Counted from the stretch's first letter, positions 43,721-57,023 are shown. The stretch is 64,000 bases of DNA from Ascoidea asiatica (GCA_001600695.1 BCKQ01000001.1:1392722-1456721); one strand, 5' to 3'. The notes: generated by a model not told the origin, from the letters alone. Made by a program: numbers and translations.

Positions 43721-45802
43721 ATGGCTAGAAAATCAGGTATAAAAATAATTGAATTCTTAAGAGGTCGTATTTACCTTGGTGCTTATGATAATACTCCTCA
43801 AGATACTGCAGAAACTGTCTTTTTCACTGTAGAAGATAATCTTCCATATAACTCATTTCATCTTGATTTTGGTCCTCTACATCTTGGAAATTTGTATAGA
43901 TTTGCAGTTGTTCTTCATAATATATTAAATGAAGATTCAAATCAGGGAAAGGCAATTGTATTTTATTCCTCAACTACTTCTAAAGATAGAGCTAATGCTG
44001 CATGTTTGCTTTGTTGTTATATGATTTTAGTTCAATCTTGGTCTCCACATCAAGTATTACAACCTATAGCTCAAATTGATCCTCCATTAATGCCATTTAG
44101 AGATGCAGGATATTCTCATGCTGATTTTGAAATATCAATTCAAGATATAGTTTATGGAGTTTGGAGAGCTAAAGAAAGAAATATGATTGATTTAACAAAT
44201 TTTAATCTTGAAGAATATGAACAATTTGAAAAAGTTGAAGAAGGTGATCTTAATGTAATTTCAAAAGATTTTATTGCTTTTGCTTCTCCGCAACAATCTA
44301 GACCTGGTGCTACTTTAAATAAACCTTTTACAAAAGTTTTAGATTTTTTCGTGAAAAATAATATTCAATTAGTTGTAAGATTAAACTCTCATTTATATGA
44401 TAAAAGAGAATTTGAAAAAAAAGGAATTCAACATCTTGATATGATTTTTGATGATGGAACTTGTCCAACAATGGAAATTGTTCAAAATTTTATTGGTGTT
44501 GCAGAAGGTGTAATAGCTAATGGTGGCAAAATTGCTGTTCATTGTAAAGCAGGTTTAGGTAGAACTGGTTGTTTAATCGGTGCACATTTAATATATACAC
44601 ATGGTTTTACTGCAAATGAATGTATTGGTTATATGAGAATGATTCGTCCAGGAATGGTTGTTGGTCCACAGCAGCATTGGCTTTATTTACATCAAAATGA
44701 TTTTAGAAATTGGAGATATACAATGGTACTTGATCCAAAACCTAAACAATCTTTGGGTGGATTTTCAACTTTAATTACTTATGAAGCTTTCAAAGCTAGA
44801 CAGAGATCAATTAAAAAATCAATTGTAACTCCAGTTCGAAGAAGAGTTTCAACACAAATGAAAAAAAGTGTTTATACTGCGGTTCCTATGCAATCTCCTG
44901 GTCAACCTCGTAAAGCTCCTGAAATTATTAATGGAATATCAAATAATTCTGATGATGAAGAAAATTATGATGAATATGATTCAAATATAATTGATCAAAA
45001 TTCTGATCATAACGAAATATACAATGATAATAATAACAATATTAATAACAATAATAGCAATAATAATCATAATATTAATAATGATCATGAGTCCAATAAT
45101 GGAAATAATGAAGATAATACCAATAATGAAAATAATATTGATAACATAAACAATAGTAATAGTAATAATAATAAGAGTCCCAGAAATGTAGGAAATATAA
45201 ATAATGTTAATAATCATGATTCAAAAAATAAAAAAAAAGACTCATCTCCTCCTAATTCTGCATCAAAAATGACAAGTATAAATAAAGTTCATGCAAATGG
45301 AAATAATAATAAATCTTTAAGAGATATAAGTGAAGAAAAAAATGATTTAATTAATCAAGATTATAATTCAAAATATAAAATTCAGGATACTCATAAAAAT
45401 AATCAAAATAGTAATAATAATTCAAATGAATTCGATCATCTTCCTGAAGAATCTAAAGAAAATTTATTAGTGATGAATAATCCTCAAAGAGAAAAAAGAT
45501 CACCTCCAACATCTTGGAGAGTTCTTCGTTCTATAACTAATCCAAATTCAAGAAGATCATCTTCCCCACCTTCTAAACCTACTCAGGTAGCACAATCTAC
45601 AGGAAAAGTACTTCCATCTTCAACACAAATCCCAGGTTCTATCTCATCTTCGCCTGTCACAGATGGAAATCAAATTTTACCAAAATCTAGGCCTCGATCA
45701 ATGGGTAGAACAAGAAATTCAATGATAACACAACAAGGTTCAACTGAGAAAGTGATCAATGGAGGAGGAATTAGAAAAACAAGTTCCTCAAAAAGAGGTT
45801 AA
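43721..45802 (+). CDS. CDC14: Dual-specificity phosphatase Cdc14
   Basis: Cdc14 reverses Cdk phosphorylation at mitotic exit and is held in the nucleolus until anaphase. The start is the ATG at 43721 (MARKSGIKIIEFLRGRIYLGAYD); six upstream in-frame codons contain no ATG. The 693-residue product has the A domain (YNSFHLDFGPLHLGNLYRFAVVLH, ANAACLLCCYMILVQSW, LMPFRDAGYSHADFEI) and the catalytic B domain with VHCKAGLGRTGC (about 271-282, the HCx5R P-loop). The general-acid region DDGTCP and the conserved QQHWLYLHQNDFR follow. The C-terminal 300 residues are Asn/Ser-rich with basic patches and SP sites, as expected for nucleolar and nuclear-export control. The residues up to about 345 are the conserved part. 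Confidence 0.97.
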   Translation: MARKSGIKIIEFLRGRIYLGAYDNTPQDTAETVFFTVEDNLPYNSFHLDFGPLHLGNLYRFAVVLHNILNEDSNQGKAIVFYSSTTSKDRANAACLLCCYMILVQSWSPHQVLQPIAQIDPPLMPFRDAGYSHADFEISIQDIVYGVWRAKERNMIDLTNFNLEEYEQFEKVEEGDLNVISKDFIAFASPQQSRPGATLNKPFTKVLDFFVKNNIQLVVRLNSHLYDKREFEKKGIQHLDMIFDDGTCPTMEIVQNFIGVAEGVIANGGKIAVHCKAGLGRTGCLIGAHLIYTHGFTANECIGYMRMIRPGMVVGPQQHWLYLHQNDFRNWRYTMVLDPKPKQSLGGFSTLITYEAFKARQRSIKKSIVTPVRRRVSTQMKKSVYTAVPMQSPGQPRKAPEIINGISNNSDDEENYDEYDSNIIDQNSDHNEIYNDNNNNINNNNSNNNHNINNDHESNNGNNEDNTNNENNIDNINNSNSNNNKSPRNVGNINNVNNHDSKNKKKDSSPPNSASKMTSINKVHANGNNNKSLRDISEEKNDLINQDYNSKYKIQDTHKNNQNSNNNSNEFDHLPEESKENLLVMNNPQREKRSPPTSWRVLRSITNPNSRRSSSPPSKPTQVAQSTGKVLPSSTQIPGSISSSPVTDGNQILPKSRPRSMGRTRNSMITQQGSTEKVINGGGIRKTSSSKRG

Positions 45803-46329
45803 AAATAATTTATATATTCATAATGAATCAATTGAATTTTCTATTCAGCTTTTCAAAATTTTCTTCAATTCTGAATTTATTGGTTAATAATATCAACTTT
45901 CTTTTATATTTATTAATTTTCATTACATTTTCTTGATTGCTTATATCCATAATGTTTATATCCCTTTTATTTCAATTTTATTTTTCAGTTTTATTCTCTT
46001 TTTTATTGTTCATTTTAATTTTTTTTTTATAAATTTTTATCCTTCTTTTTATAGAATACAAAAAATACCAGACATCTCAAAACACAAATCAGTTTGTTTT
46101 GAAATGAAATTATATAATATATTAGAAAATTTCTTGTAGGTCATTTTACATCATAATGATTATTAAAACGCTTTATAAGAAAATTTCTTTACAAAAATAA
46201 ATATCAAAATAGCATAGATAATGTTACATTAAAAGACATTGATTAATCTATATAAATTTCTCTCAGTTAAAATAGATTTATATGATAAAATATAATAAAT
46301 TTTGAAAGAATATAACATAAACAAATCGA
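45803..46329. other. Intergenic region between convergent CDC14 and RPL40
   Basis: T-rich then A-rich 3' flanks of two converging genes. The short frame near 45933-46139 lies in T-rich sequence and has no protein-like content. Nothing else is seen. Confidence 0.5.
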
Positions 46330-47194
<865 letters not shown>

Positions 47195-50100
47195 TTTGAA
47201 CTATTATTTCGATAATCTATTGTTTTCTATAACTCTAGTTGAATATCCAATTCTTGAAATAATATATTGAAATGCTTTTGTTGTATGACCTACCACTTTC
47301 AATATTATTCATGGTTTGCGATCGTTTGCAGAGAGACTGATTTGGTAAGCAAACACTGAGCTTCAGCAAACTTCCAACATCCATTCCAATCTTTTTCCTT
47401 GGTAATTCAAAATACCCACACGTGCAGAGCATGTGCCAAATAATGAAACCAGTCCTGGAGGGCGAGCGTCTCACTTGAAAAATAAAGTGCCCTTACTGTA
47501 AACACGTGTAGGGGTTTTGTTTTAAGAGCCCTTTGTGTGCTGTTGTTATTAAAACAACCCAGAATAATAAGACTACTTTGGATTTAAGCCAATTTCCTTT
47601 AAAAATTACCCTTTTTTGGAGTATTAGAGGAGATTACCACATAATGTTTCAACTTTTTTATCCACTTATCTTAAAATTTGGTATATTTATTCTTATATGA
47701 TAATCGAATGTTAAATAACTTGAAGAAAAGTGGTTTTTGTGGCAATAATCAAAACTAGTTTTGAAATTCTTTTCAAACTTTAGGTAATTCAATTTCAAGA
47801 AATAAGAAAAGTGCTCTTGATTCAATAAAAGCATAGTGGTTTTTATGAGCGTTATTTTTTGAAAAGTTATTGATTGGAGATTCACCCATTTACGTATTTA
47901 GCAGAATTTGAACTACTATTAAAATAAAGTATGAAATTGAAACTTCGAGTTTTAAATCTACATTGATATTATATGTAATAGAAATATTTCTGTTATAATT
48001 CTTTTTTGACTCCTTTTATCTTTGTGACCTAAATTCATATTTATTCTTCTTTAACTTAAATTGAATTTTTTTTCCAAAATACGTTTCTGTTATTTTTGAA
48101 AAGTTAGTTTCTCAAACTAATCTTATACTTTTGGATATATCAAAACTTGGTACTCTTTGATAACATTTTTAATCTTTTATTTTGTTGATATGGCTTAGTT
48201 GAAGTTGAATTTCTTTTTCTTTCCCAGACTTCAACAACCCAAAAAATAAAAGGATTTACATTTTCATGATGTCAATAAATGGTCATTTCTGAAATCGGAA
48301 TTTAAGATTCTCAGATTTCTGCAGATCTCGTCTGCAGAGATTAGGTTTTGGTATAGAAGGCTTCCGTGCATTAAAATAATGCATAGAATACTTCCATGCA
48401 TGTACACACAGTAGTGGCTGTTTCCATATTGAATATTCGAAAATGAAACGTGGAATGGAAGGTTACAAAAAAAACAAGAATTTGGTAAAGATAATCAATT
48501 TCCAAAAACAAACAATTTTAGAATTCAATTCGCGATATAAAAATTAAAAATACAAAGTTATTCATCGAAAATCATTTTTATATCAAATAGATTATTTATT
48601 TCGATAGGGAAACCTGATATTTATTCCAATTCGCTAAATTTTCTAAATACATAGTGACGTTCGATAACAACATACCTTTTAACAATTAGTGAAATATTAG
48701 GTTATGATTAGATGATTTGAAAATAGTGTTAGTAGAAAAAGTTCTTACTAAAAAATCTTTTATTATAACTTACAAAAGGTTATTTCCTAAATAATATTTT
48801 CAGGGAAGAAATGGAGTGGCTTCAATGAGTTTTTTTTTAATTCGGTATCTTCAAAAGCAGCTATTCGTTATTGGTTTCAACTTTTATCTGAAGAAGCTAG
48901 TTGTCCTGGGATAGATTTGTTGTTTATATTCAATTGGTTTTCAAATATGTTAAATTTTTAATGAATTAAAAAAATGGTTTTTAGATTGTACCCACTACTA
49001 GAATTCTATAATTATAATTGATGGTAGTTGTTGTAACGATTTAGTAAAAATTTTAACTTTATCAATATTTTCTATAATAAAAAAATATATTTTGAACCAC
49101 TTTTTCTTCTTTGGTATCTTTTTTGAATATTCATTTCCCTTTGGGGTTCAAATTTAAATTCAACCAAGAAATTATTCACTTTTTTAAACTAGAAAATCAA
49201 ATAAGAACTTTTGATTTTTGATACATTTGGGCGTATAGTACCTTTTTTAAAAAGTTAACTCTCATAATGTTATTCAATTATTTAACGAAATGAGGGGAAT
49301 TGAATTATATTTCCACGAAAAAAAAAAAAAATAGATATTTTCTTTATTTATTATTCATTAAAATTATCTTTGAGGTACAAAAAATTTATCAACTCCGAGA
49401 ATATTGGTAATTCAGTTTGTTTTAAAAAATAATTTTCTTATAATATTTTATAAAAAACTTGGATTTAAAACCTGTTTTAGAAAACAAAACAACTAATTGT
49501 AACAATATTGTTGCAAAATCTTCTAAAAACAAAAATATATAAGAAAATCTTTTTCTAATAAATGAAGTAATAAGTGACGAGAATAAATAAAATCAAAAAT
49601 TTTAAGAATTTAAAGAACTCTAAAGCATCTATTACTAGTATAAAATAATTATAGAAAAAGTATTATAGTAAAGTACAATATTATTAGAAACGTGAAAAAA
49701 AAAAAGTTAACTTGCCAAATATTCGATGTTTTTTTTGCATGTATCCTGCATCGTTCAGTTTTGCAAAAAAAGTACAACCAAATCCAAAACTATTTGTAAA
49801 GTTCACTTTCAAATAAAATATTTTGGCCTGAAAAGGAACAATAGTAATGATAGAATAAATGTTCCCAATATATTAATCAAAAATATATATTTCATACGTC
49901 TCAATTGGTAAAATCTTTGTTATTGTTCAAAAGAACCATATTACAATTATTATTATTCATAATTTTTGCTAAGAAATAGTGTTTTTAAGACAATTCTGAG
50001 TATTTGTATTAATAGTGATATTTTCACAGTTTTTGTAAATTTTTGTTCCGAAAACTTGGAGGTGAAAAAGTCTTTGCAAAGGTCAGAACACATCCAAAGC

Positions 50101-51725
50101 TACTCCTCAAAGAGGCTCAATTTGCAAATTAAGGCATTCGTAATTGAGATTTCACTGAATTCACTGCCAAAGTCCACAAATCACAAGTCAGGCTTGTCTT
50201 CTTTGGGACGGAAACAAAATAACGGGACAGACCAGCTCACCTGAAGTCAGGGTAACCAGAATTCAGTCCAGGAAGCTAGTGTCAAAGTTAATGTTAAGTT
50301 AACTTTTGTTTTTAAACAAATGTTGGTTACTTACACAACCTGGGTTACTGGGGTAGTCAGTCTGCATTACATAGAAGTGCATTTACACCGGTTTTAGGCA
50401 GTGCATCACTTCTAACATAACGTTAACACATAGGGGTCAACGTACTGGAGGAGAGATAAAAAAAGCATCCACGCTCTTAGGCTCGTGGTTGGCTTCCATG
50501 AACATTCGCAGACGTGGAGAATCTTTAAACACTTACAGACGTGGAGAAACCAGATTGTGCAGTGCTCTGCAAAGGTGGTGGGTGTAGCAAAAACTTATTA
50601 TTTCGTATAGCCTGCAGTACTTCTGTGTATAGTTCTGAATTGAACTGTATTTATATGTTTTATTATGTGCTATACTGTATCTTCATATGCCATTACATTA
50701 TCTAAGGTACTGTACTGTATAATTAACAATTCAATACAATTATAACTTATTGGTATGACAATACCACTTTGTTAAATACCTTCAAAAACAACATTAATTG
50801 AGGTAACCTGAATACTATGGTAGACAAGAAATGATAACAATCAAATTCATGAAAACATGTTACTCTTGTAAAGTTATTCACTTTCATTATCGAAAAGAAT
50901 CACTATTTCATCAAAATCACTCGAAGGAAAGAATATTGTATGTGGAAAGCTTAAAAAGGTTTAATTTTTCAAAAAAAAAAAAATCTGACAACATATAAAT
51001 ATGAATAGTCTGCTTAAGAGAATATTCAGGATTTAAGAGCATAAATTTAGAGGAAAAGGCCTGAACAATGAATCCTTAATCGAATAAAGAAAATTTGGGG
51101 AAGCGATTCGTAGTGATTGTTTTCTTTCAAATTAGAATCAAATAATTGATAATAACGAAGTTATAACAAAGGTATGGTGATTCTAGATTGAAATAATGAA
51201 TATTTTCTAAAGATTTCAAAAAAAAATAACAAGATATTTTATTCTTTTGCTTCTTAGAAAATTTTTGTTCCTTTTTTTTTTTAAGTGAATGGATCTCTTT
51301 TCAAAATTGAAAAAAAAACTATATCAAAATTATTGAAAAAAATTTTCCAGTAAATTTCTCCATTGATTCAAATATGATGGCGATATAAAAGAGGCTGTGA
51401 TATGGGGAGATAAAAATTATATTTCTGGTTGAAAAGTAGATTATTTATCTTTGTATAATCTTAATAGGTTCAATAATTACCTTTTTTTATTAATTCTCCT
51501 CAGAAATATTTTCACTTGACATGAATAAACATTATTTATGAACTGATATTTATTCAAACAAATTTTTGTGGTTCAATCTACTTTTAAAATCAATTAACTT
51601 TAAATCAAAAAAAAGAAATATTTATTATCAGTTGAAGGTGATCACAACGGGGCTTGTAGTCTTTAGATTTAGTTAAAGGGTTTTGCGAAAAATTTATTCA
51701 ATTAATGTTTTTCAAATTATCCTTA

Positions 51726-51833
51726 AAACTATTCTTGTAACTATTGTTATAACTATTGTTAAAAGTATTCCTGTAACTGCTGTTAAAACCGTTACTTAGA
51801 CTGTTATAAAAACTGTTATTAAAACAGCTGTTT
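51726..51833. repeat. Degenerate 12-bp tandem array, nine units
   Basis: Nine consecutive 12-base units can be read without gaps, from AAACTATTCTTG to AAACAGCTGTTT, two of them identical (TAACTATTGTTA at 51738 and 51750). Most share AAC(T/C)(A/G)(T/C)TGTT or a close variant, so the array is also rich in AACNGTT-like dyads. No coding frame crosses it. Confidence 0.75.
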
Positions 51834-54800
51834 AATCTGATTTTGATTCAGAATCGAATAAGATAAGGGTTAAACGTTATGTAACAGATTTTTTTTTTCA
51901 AACACAGCTCATTTTATATATCTATTGGGTGATATATTTTTGATTATGATGTGAATTTTATTAATTAACTCCTTAATGTTTTTAATAATTGTTTTATATG
52001 TTTTAAATTCTCTACTGTTATCGGTAGCCTGGAAGCGTTATAATAATACTGTTTTTCATGGGCTGAATATAATTATGTATCTAGATAACGATCCTTCTTT
52101 TGTTTGAATTTATTTTCTTATATTGAGAGTACTATTGTTGTATTAGTAATACTAATAATAGTAATTATACGTTATAAATGGTTGTAAAAAGATGTTGCAA
52201 AGTAAAGCTACAGAAATATTCAATTGAATCTTTCTTTGGAAGTAAGAAAATTATGCCCAATGATTTTTAGTTACAATAAAAATTCTAAAACCTCCTAAAT
52301 TTTCAAAATTTTCTAAACCATTATTCAATATAAGGAATAATAGTAGTTATAATAAAATAATATAGTAATATAATACTTTTTTGAGAAAAAAGTAGTGAAG
52401 TTAGGGCAGTATTAAAACATAAAAAGACTCAAAGGTATTTTTTTTGCCTCAATAAAAAATAATTATTTTATTCTAATACTTTTTCAATACGAATTTACTT
52501 CAATTTTTGAAAAATAGTATGCTAAACATGCAACGTGTGACCTCGCCTTTAATTAAGTTTATTACTGATAATTTTCATAATCATCTTGATAATTATTTTC
52601 ATAATTTATTTATTATCCTGATTTTTTCAAATAATATTAATAATAATAATGATGTTTTACACAAAGAAAAAAAATAAACGATAAAATTATTTACTATATT
52701 AAAATCCAAACATAACTTATTCAAATGATAATTTTCCAGAGTAAATATAATTTGAAGTTATGGATTTTTATAAGGTTAAATAAAACTTATAATTTGATAC
52801 TAAATTTATTTTACAAAAAACTATTTTTTAATATTTTAATAATGAACCCTAGTCAAATAAATAGTTTAGTTATCAAAAAGTATTAGATAACTTATTCTAG
52901 TTAGGAGAATATCCATAAAGAGGTTATAAACTGAAAAAACTAAAGTAAAATTAACCGAGAATATTAGATATTAAAACTAATATATTTATGACTCTGAAAA
53001 GAAACTAATAATCTACAATAACTTTATTAGTCTTATTGATATTAAATTAGATATGTAATTGCTATTCCATTATTTCCAAAGGATTTTTATTTTCTTTTTC
53101 ATGATTTTTCCTGTGAATAAATGACAAACATATATTTTGTGTTTCTGTTTTAAAGAATTCAAAAATGTTTTTTTTTTCAATTATTATAAAAGCATGATAA
53201 ACAAAATCTTGAATATAATGCTTTAGAAAAGCTTCAATAATTCGGTTTGTTAACAGAACTTTGATAACTAAAAACTATAAGATTTTTGAGGTTTTTAAGA
53301 ATGTTAAAGACAAAATAAAAAACCTTTTAGATTATCATAAAATCACAAGATTTGTTATTTATCTATATATTAGCATACATAGAAAGATTGAAATAAATAA
53401 CTAAGCACTAAGCAAACCTACGAAAGTGTTAAATTAAAATAAACAGCCAGCTTTTGAATAAAAATGAATGCTCATTATCCAAGGTCAATTCACCACCCAA
53501 TTCAGTTCTATTTATCATTTTGATTCAGCTCAAAACACACCTTTTTTTCAATCCGACACAGACTAGATTTGTTGGCTTTGGAATCCTCAGAGGTTTAGAG
53601 CAAAACAACCTTTGGGTGGTGGTCTGGGTGTGGGCAATATTTCAATATTTTGGGACTACAATTGAGTCTAAAATAGATCCGAGAACAGTGCAGAGCTCGG
53701 TGTATTATGTAAGCAAGCCTGGAATAATGGAACCTCTGCGTGCCCCCAAGGAAATCTGGCTAGGCTGTTTGAGGGCGCTTGTGGAGGCAAACATGCAGAT
53801 AGCCAGCATCTCTACGTGTACACCACTGACAAAAAAGTAAAGTAATCAAACATGCTTCGCCGAAGAATTGTAAAACCAAGTCTAATTTTGCCGATCATCT
53901 CCGGGAATTATGTTTTTCCGTTCAATGTTAGAATTTACCAAAAACATCCCGTGGGCGTCACTGGTACTTGAACTCTAATGGCATTTGGTTCACTGTCGGG
54001 ATTTGACTACGGTAAATAACCTATTATGGTATATTTTTAGGGTAAGCTTGTTGGTAATATAGGACAGTAGCTATCCTGGAATTATTTTCCTAGCTTTTTC
54101 AGCAATATTATTTATTATTATTATTATATGATAATTTTATAGAAAGCAAACAAAATGAAAAGAAGTTTCAAAATCATTTGATTTGGTATAGTGGAAATTA
54201 TAATATTGGACTTCTGTTGAGTGTTATCTTGATACAATCGTGAGATCTAAAAGGCCTTAGAATTAATTTATTCGATTCTTTTGTTTAATATTGCAGCAAA
54301 GTTTGAAACTTTTATTAAGACAGGTACTTAATTTTCCCCTGTATATTTGTAGTGTGTGTAGTGTAACTTACTATATTTCAATCTATACAGTTGCGGAGAT
54401 TAAGAAATATCAAAATATATTAGCCTAGAAAAAAAAGATAAGATTATCTCTCTACAACTAGTACGAGTAGTTTAGTCACAATTAAAAAGTTAAAGGGCAT
54501 ATTTGTATCAAAAGTGAGATTTTTTGTAAAGTAAATTGAACAAAAGTCAGTATTCCAGTACTATTCAATCTTTTTTCTATTCCATATTTGAATAATGAAA
54601 ACTTCTCGTAAAACTAGTTTTTTGTTCTAAAAGAAAAAAAATAGAATACTACTACTATCTTGAAAAGACATTTTAATTAAACTATTAGCAGGGCTCATTT
54701 TTCAAAGGCTTTGACAAAATAGACAAAGTATTAAAAGGATTAATTAAAACAACGATAGTTAAATTTGAAAGGTACTAAAGAACGCAATAAAATTCAGTTA

Positions 54801-56732
54801 TGTTTTTCAGTGTAAAATGTTTGTCATTTTTTTTTTTTTTGGCTTTGGTGTAGATGAAAAAAATTATTGACCAATATTATTACGGTAAAAATTCTGTGGT
54901 ATTTATTGATTTTAGTTTACTCGGGATACCATTTTCAAACTATGCAGACACTGTTATATTCTGATACGTTCTTTTAAATTGAAATCAAATTACTGCTTGA
55001 ATCTTATAATTGATAAAAAAAAAAAATATCCATTACCTAAGATTTTATTATTCATATATTATTATTCATCAATACTATAAAACACTATCATATCTTTTCT
55101 AATTAGCACTAAACATTTCTTTTGTATTATACTCTTACCCTGATTAAGCTTAAATGAGGAGAGGTTGACTTTAATTTAAATCTTTTTTTTTTTTTTTGGC
55201 CGAATTTGAATAATGTTATCCTAACAAAGCAGCTAGGCTCTTTCGGATCAATTGAGAAGTAAAACGTAAAAAATAACGTTAACGTTAATTTTCATCACGC
55301 AGTAAAACAAACGCGTTCAAAATAAAAATTAGTCTTTAAGAAATTGTTCTCTTGCCGATTTTTTCTTCCAAATAAATTCATTAGAACGGCATATTCCGTT
55401 CTTAGAAGCGTTGCAATCTTTGAGCATTTGTGAAAGTGAATACTTTTTAAATTTCATTTCCCAAAATCGAGAAACCTTATCAGGGTCGTTCACATAAAGT
55501 ACTATATTGTATACTTATAGATTTACAGTGGGTAAATAGCAAAAATGTATGAGCAACTTCATATCTTGAATCTTGGAATAAGATTCTTTCTCTTGTACTG
55601 TGGTTTTACGTGTATACAACTTAGCCATGAAAATAAACAAAAAAGAACTAGTCTGCTATTCGCCTGTGCAATCAAAACATATGCAAAAATATGCTTACAA
55701 AGCTTTATTCACAGTATACTGCTGCACAACTGTGCAAAAGAGAAAACTCACCATGTACAAAAAACTATGTTTAATTAGAAAATTCTCCATCCAAATAAAA
55801 ACTTGCACAAAGTTATTCATTTTATTACCGTGTACAAACTTTACCATCACCATATCCACACGTTCGTACACTGTTAACTTCCTTTTTTTTTTTTCTTTAC
55901 TCTTTTCTTCTACTGAATGAATGTGGATGTGTACAAAATAGATTTTTGCAGTTTGAAACCGGAGAATACAGACAGCAGGAAAGCTGGACCTGTATAAAAG
56001 ATGTCATTGGCAAAAATCCGTAGAAAACTTTCTTGTAACCTCAACAAAAATATATCGCAGAACTTGTGGACATCTACAAATACATAACTTTACATTAAAT
56101 AAACCTAATTAAAAACAAATCTCACACAAACAAACAAAAAGATAGAAGATAATGTATGAAGTGTACACACTTCCAAACACACTTTTGCGCAGAGCCAAAT
56201 AGAACAAATTTGAAAAAAGGGGCTTTGATTATCAAAAAGTATGTTTTTATTAAGTTAAGCTAGTTGCAACTCTAAACAAACCTAGCGATTTATTTTGGGT
56301 TACTATCAATATTGTTGTTACATACTACTACGAATAGTACACTACACAACACTAGTAGTAATAATGATATCAAGATTCAGTATTAAAAAAACTACATAAT
56401 ATACTAAATTTATGAGATAATTATTAAATTACAATTTAAAATACATACTTCTTGTGGTATACGTATGCACGTAAACTAAATATTAATTAATAAGTATTTA
56501 ATATCAATATAATATTATTTATGAGAGAATAACTTTTGGTATTATTCTGCAAGACCACGCACCGAAGAAACTTTCGCTAGATTCTATACTTTTACTGCTT
56601 GTAACTTCGCAAATTGTTATTACTATTACTATTGCTTGAGTGGTAACTAAGCAATAAATTAGTAGAAATCTTCTTCCCTGCCATACGCGCAAAGCAAAAA
56701 CACTCTCATTTTTAAAAAAATTGATCTCAATT

Positions 56733-57017
56733 ATGAGCAAACAGTTTGAATATAAAAAACCTTGTTTTCCTCTCGAATTATTCTATTATTCTTTTTTTTG
56801 TTTTTTTATTATTTTTTATTATTTGGTTAATCAATTAATTTATTCAAATATAAATTATTATACAATTATAAATACTCTCTATATTAAGCATATTTTCAAA
56901 TTATATTTTTTTCATTTTATATCATTATACTTTTTTTTCCTTATTATATATTCTATTTTTCAAAATTTCCTTATAAATATTCAACTTTATAAATTAGCTA
57001 TATTATACATTTTATAA
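56733..57017 (+). other. Upstream ORF, 94 codons, in frame with the MedA-family gene
   Basis: An ATG at 56733 opens 94 codons that stop at TAA 57015-57017, six bases before the main ATG and in the same frame. The predicted peptide is Phe/Ile/Tyr/Leu-rich because the DNA is T-rich, so it looks membrane-like by composition only. It is best seen as a leader uORF if the transcript starts upstream of it. Confidence 0.35.
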
Positions 57018-57023
57018 AATCAA

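Larger units (their letters stand above)
47195..57023. other. 9.8-kb gene-free region between RPL40 and the MedA-family gene
   Basis: No gene, tRNA or transposon can be recognised over almost 10 kb. AT-rich DNA alternates with GC-richer islands at about 47290-47530 (RPL40 promoter), 48300-48430, 50040-50640, 53430-53980 and 55380-56230. Contents include a dyad cluster (48318-48401), four ACGTGG/CGTGG-type elements (50469-50548), a degenerate 12-bp array (51726-51833), recurrent TGTACA sites (55750-56173) and an in-frame upstream ORF directly before the MedA-family start. The most AT-rich part is about 50640-53430. I infer a giant regulatory region or a centromere; the sequence alone does not decide. 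Confidence 0.6.

Noticed and set aside
49966-50244. 92-codon frame in the desert
   Set aside because: It has a non-ATG start and no family resemblance; it overlaps a GC island with factor-like sites.
53454-53840. 128-codon frame in the gene desert
   Set aside because: It opens with TTG and its first ATG is about 90 codons in. Its Trp/Val run reflects a G-rich repeat; no domain is visible.
55545-55920. Two overlapping frames (77 and 106 codons) in the desert
   Set aside because: They share the same DNA in different frames, neither looks like a known protein, and the region is better explained by repeated TGTACA-type motifs.
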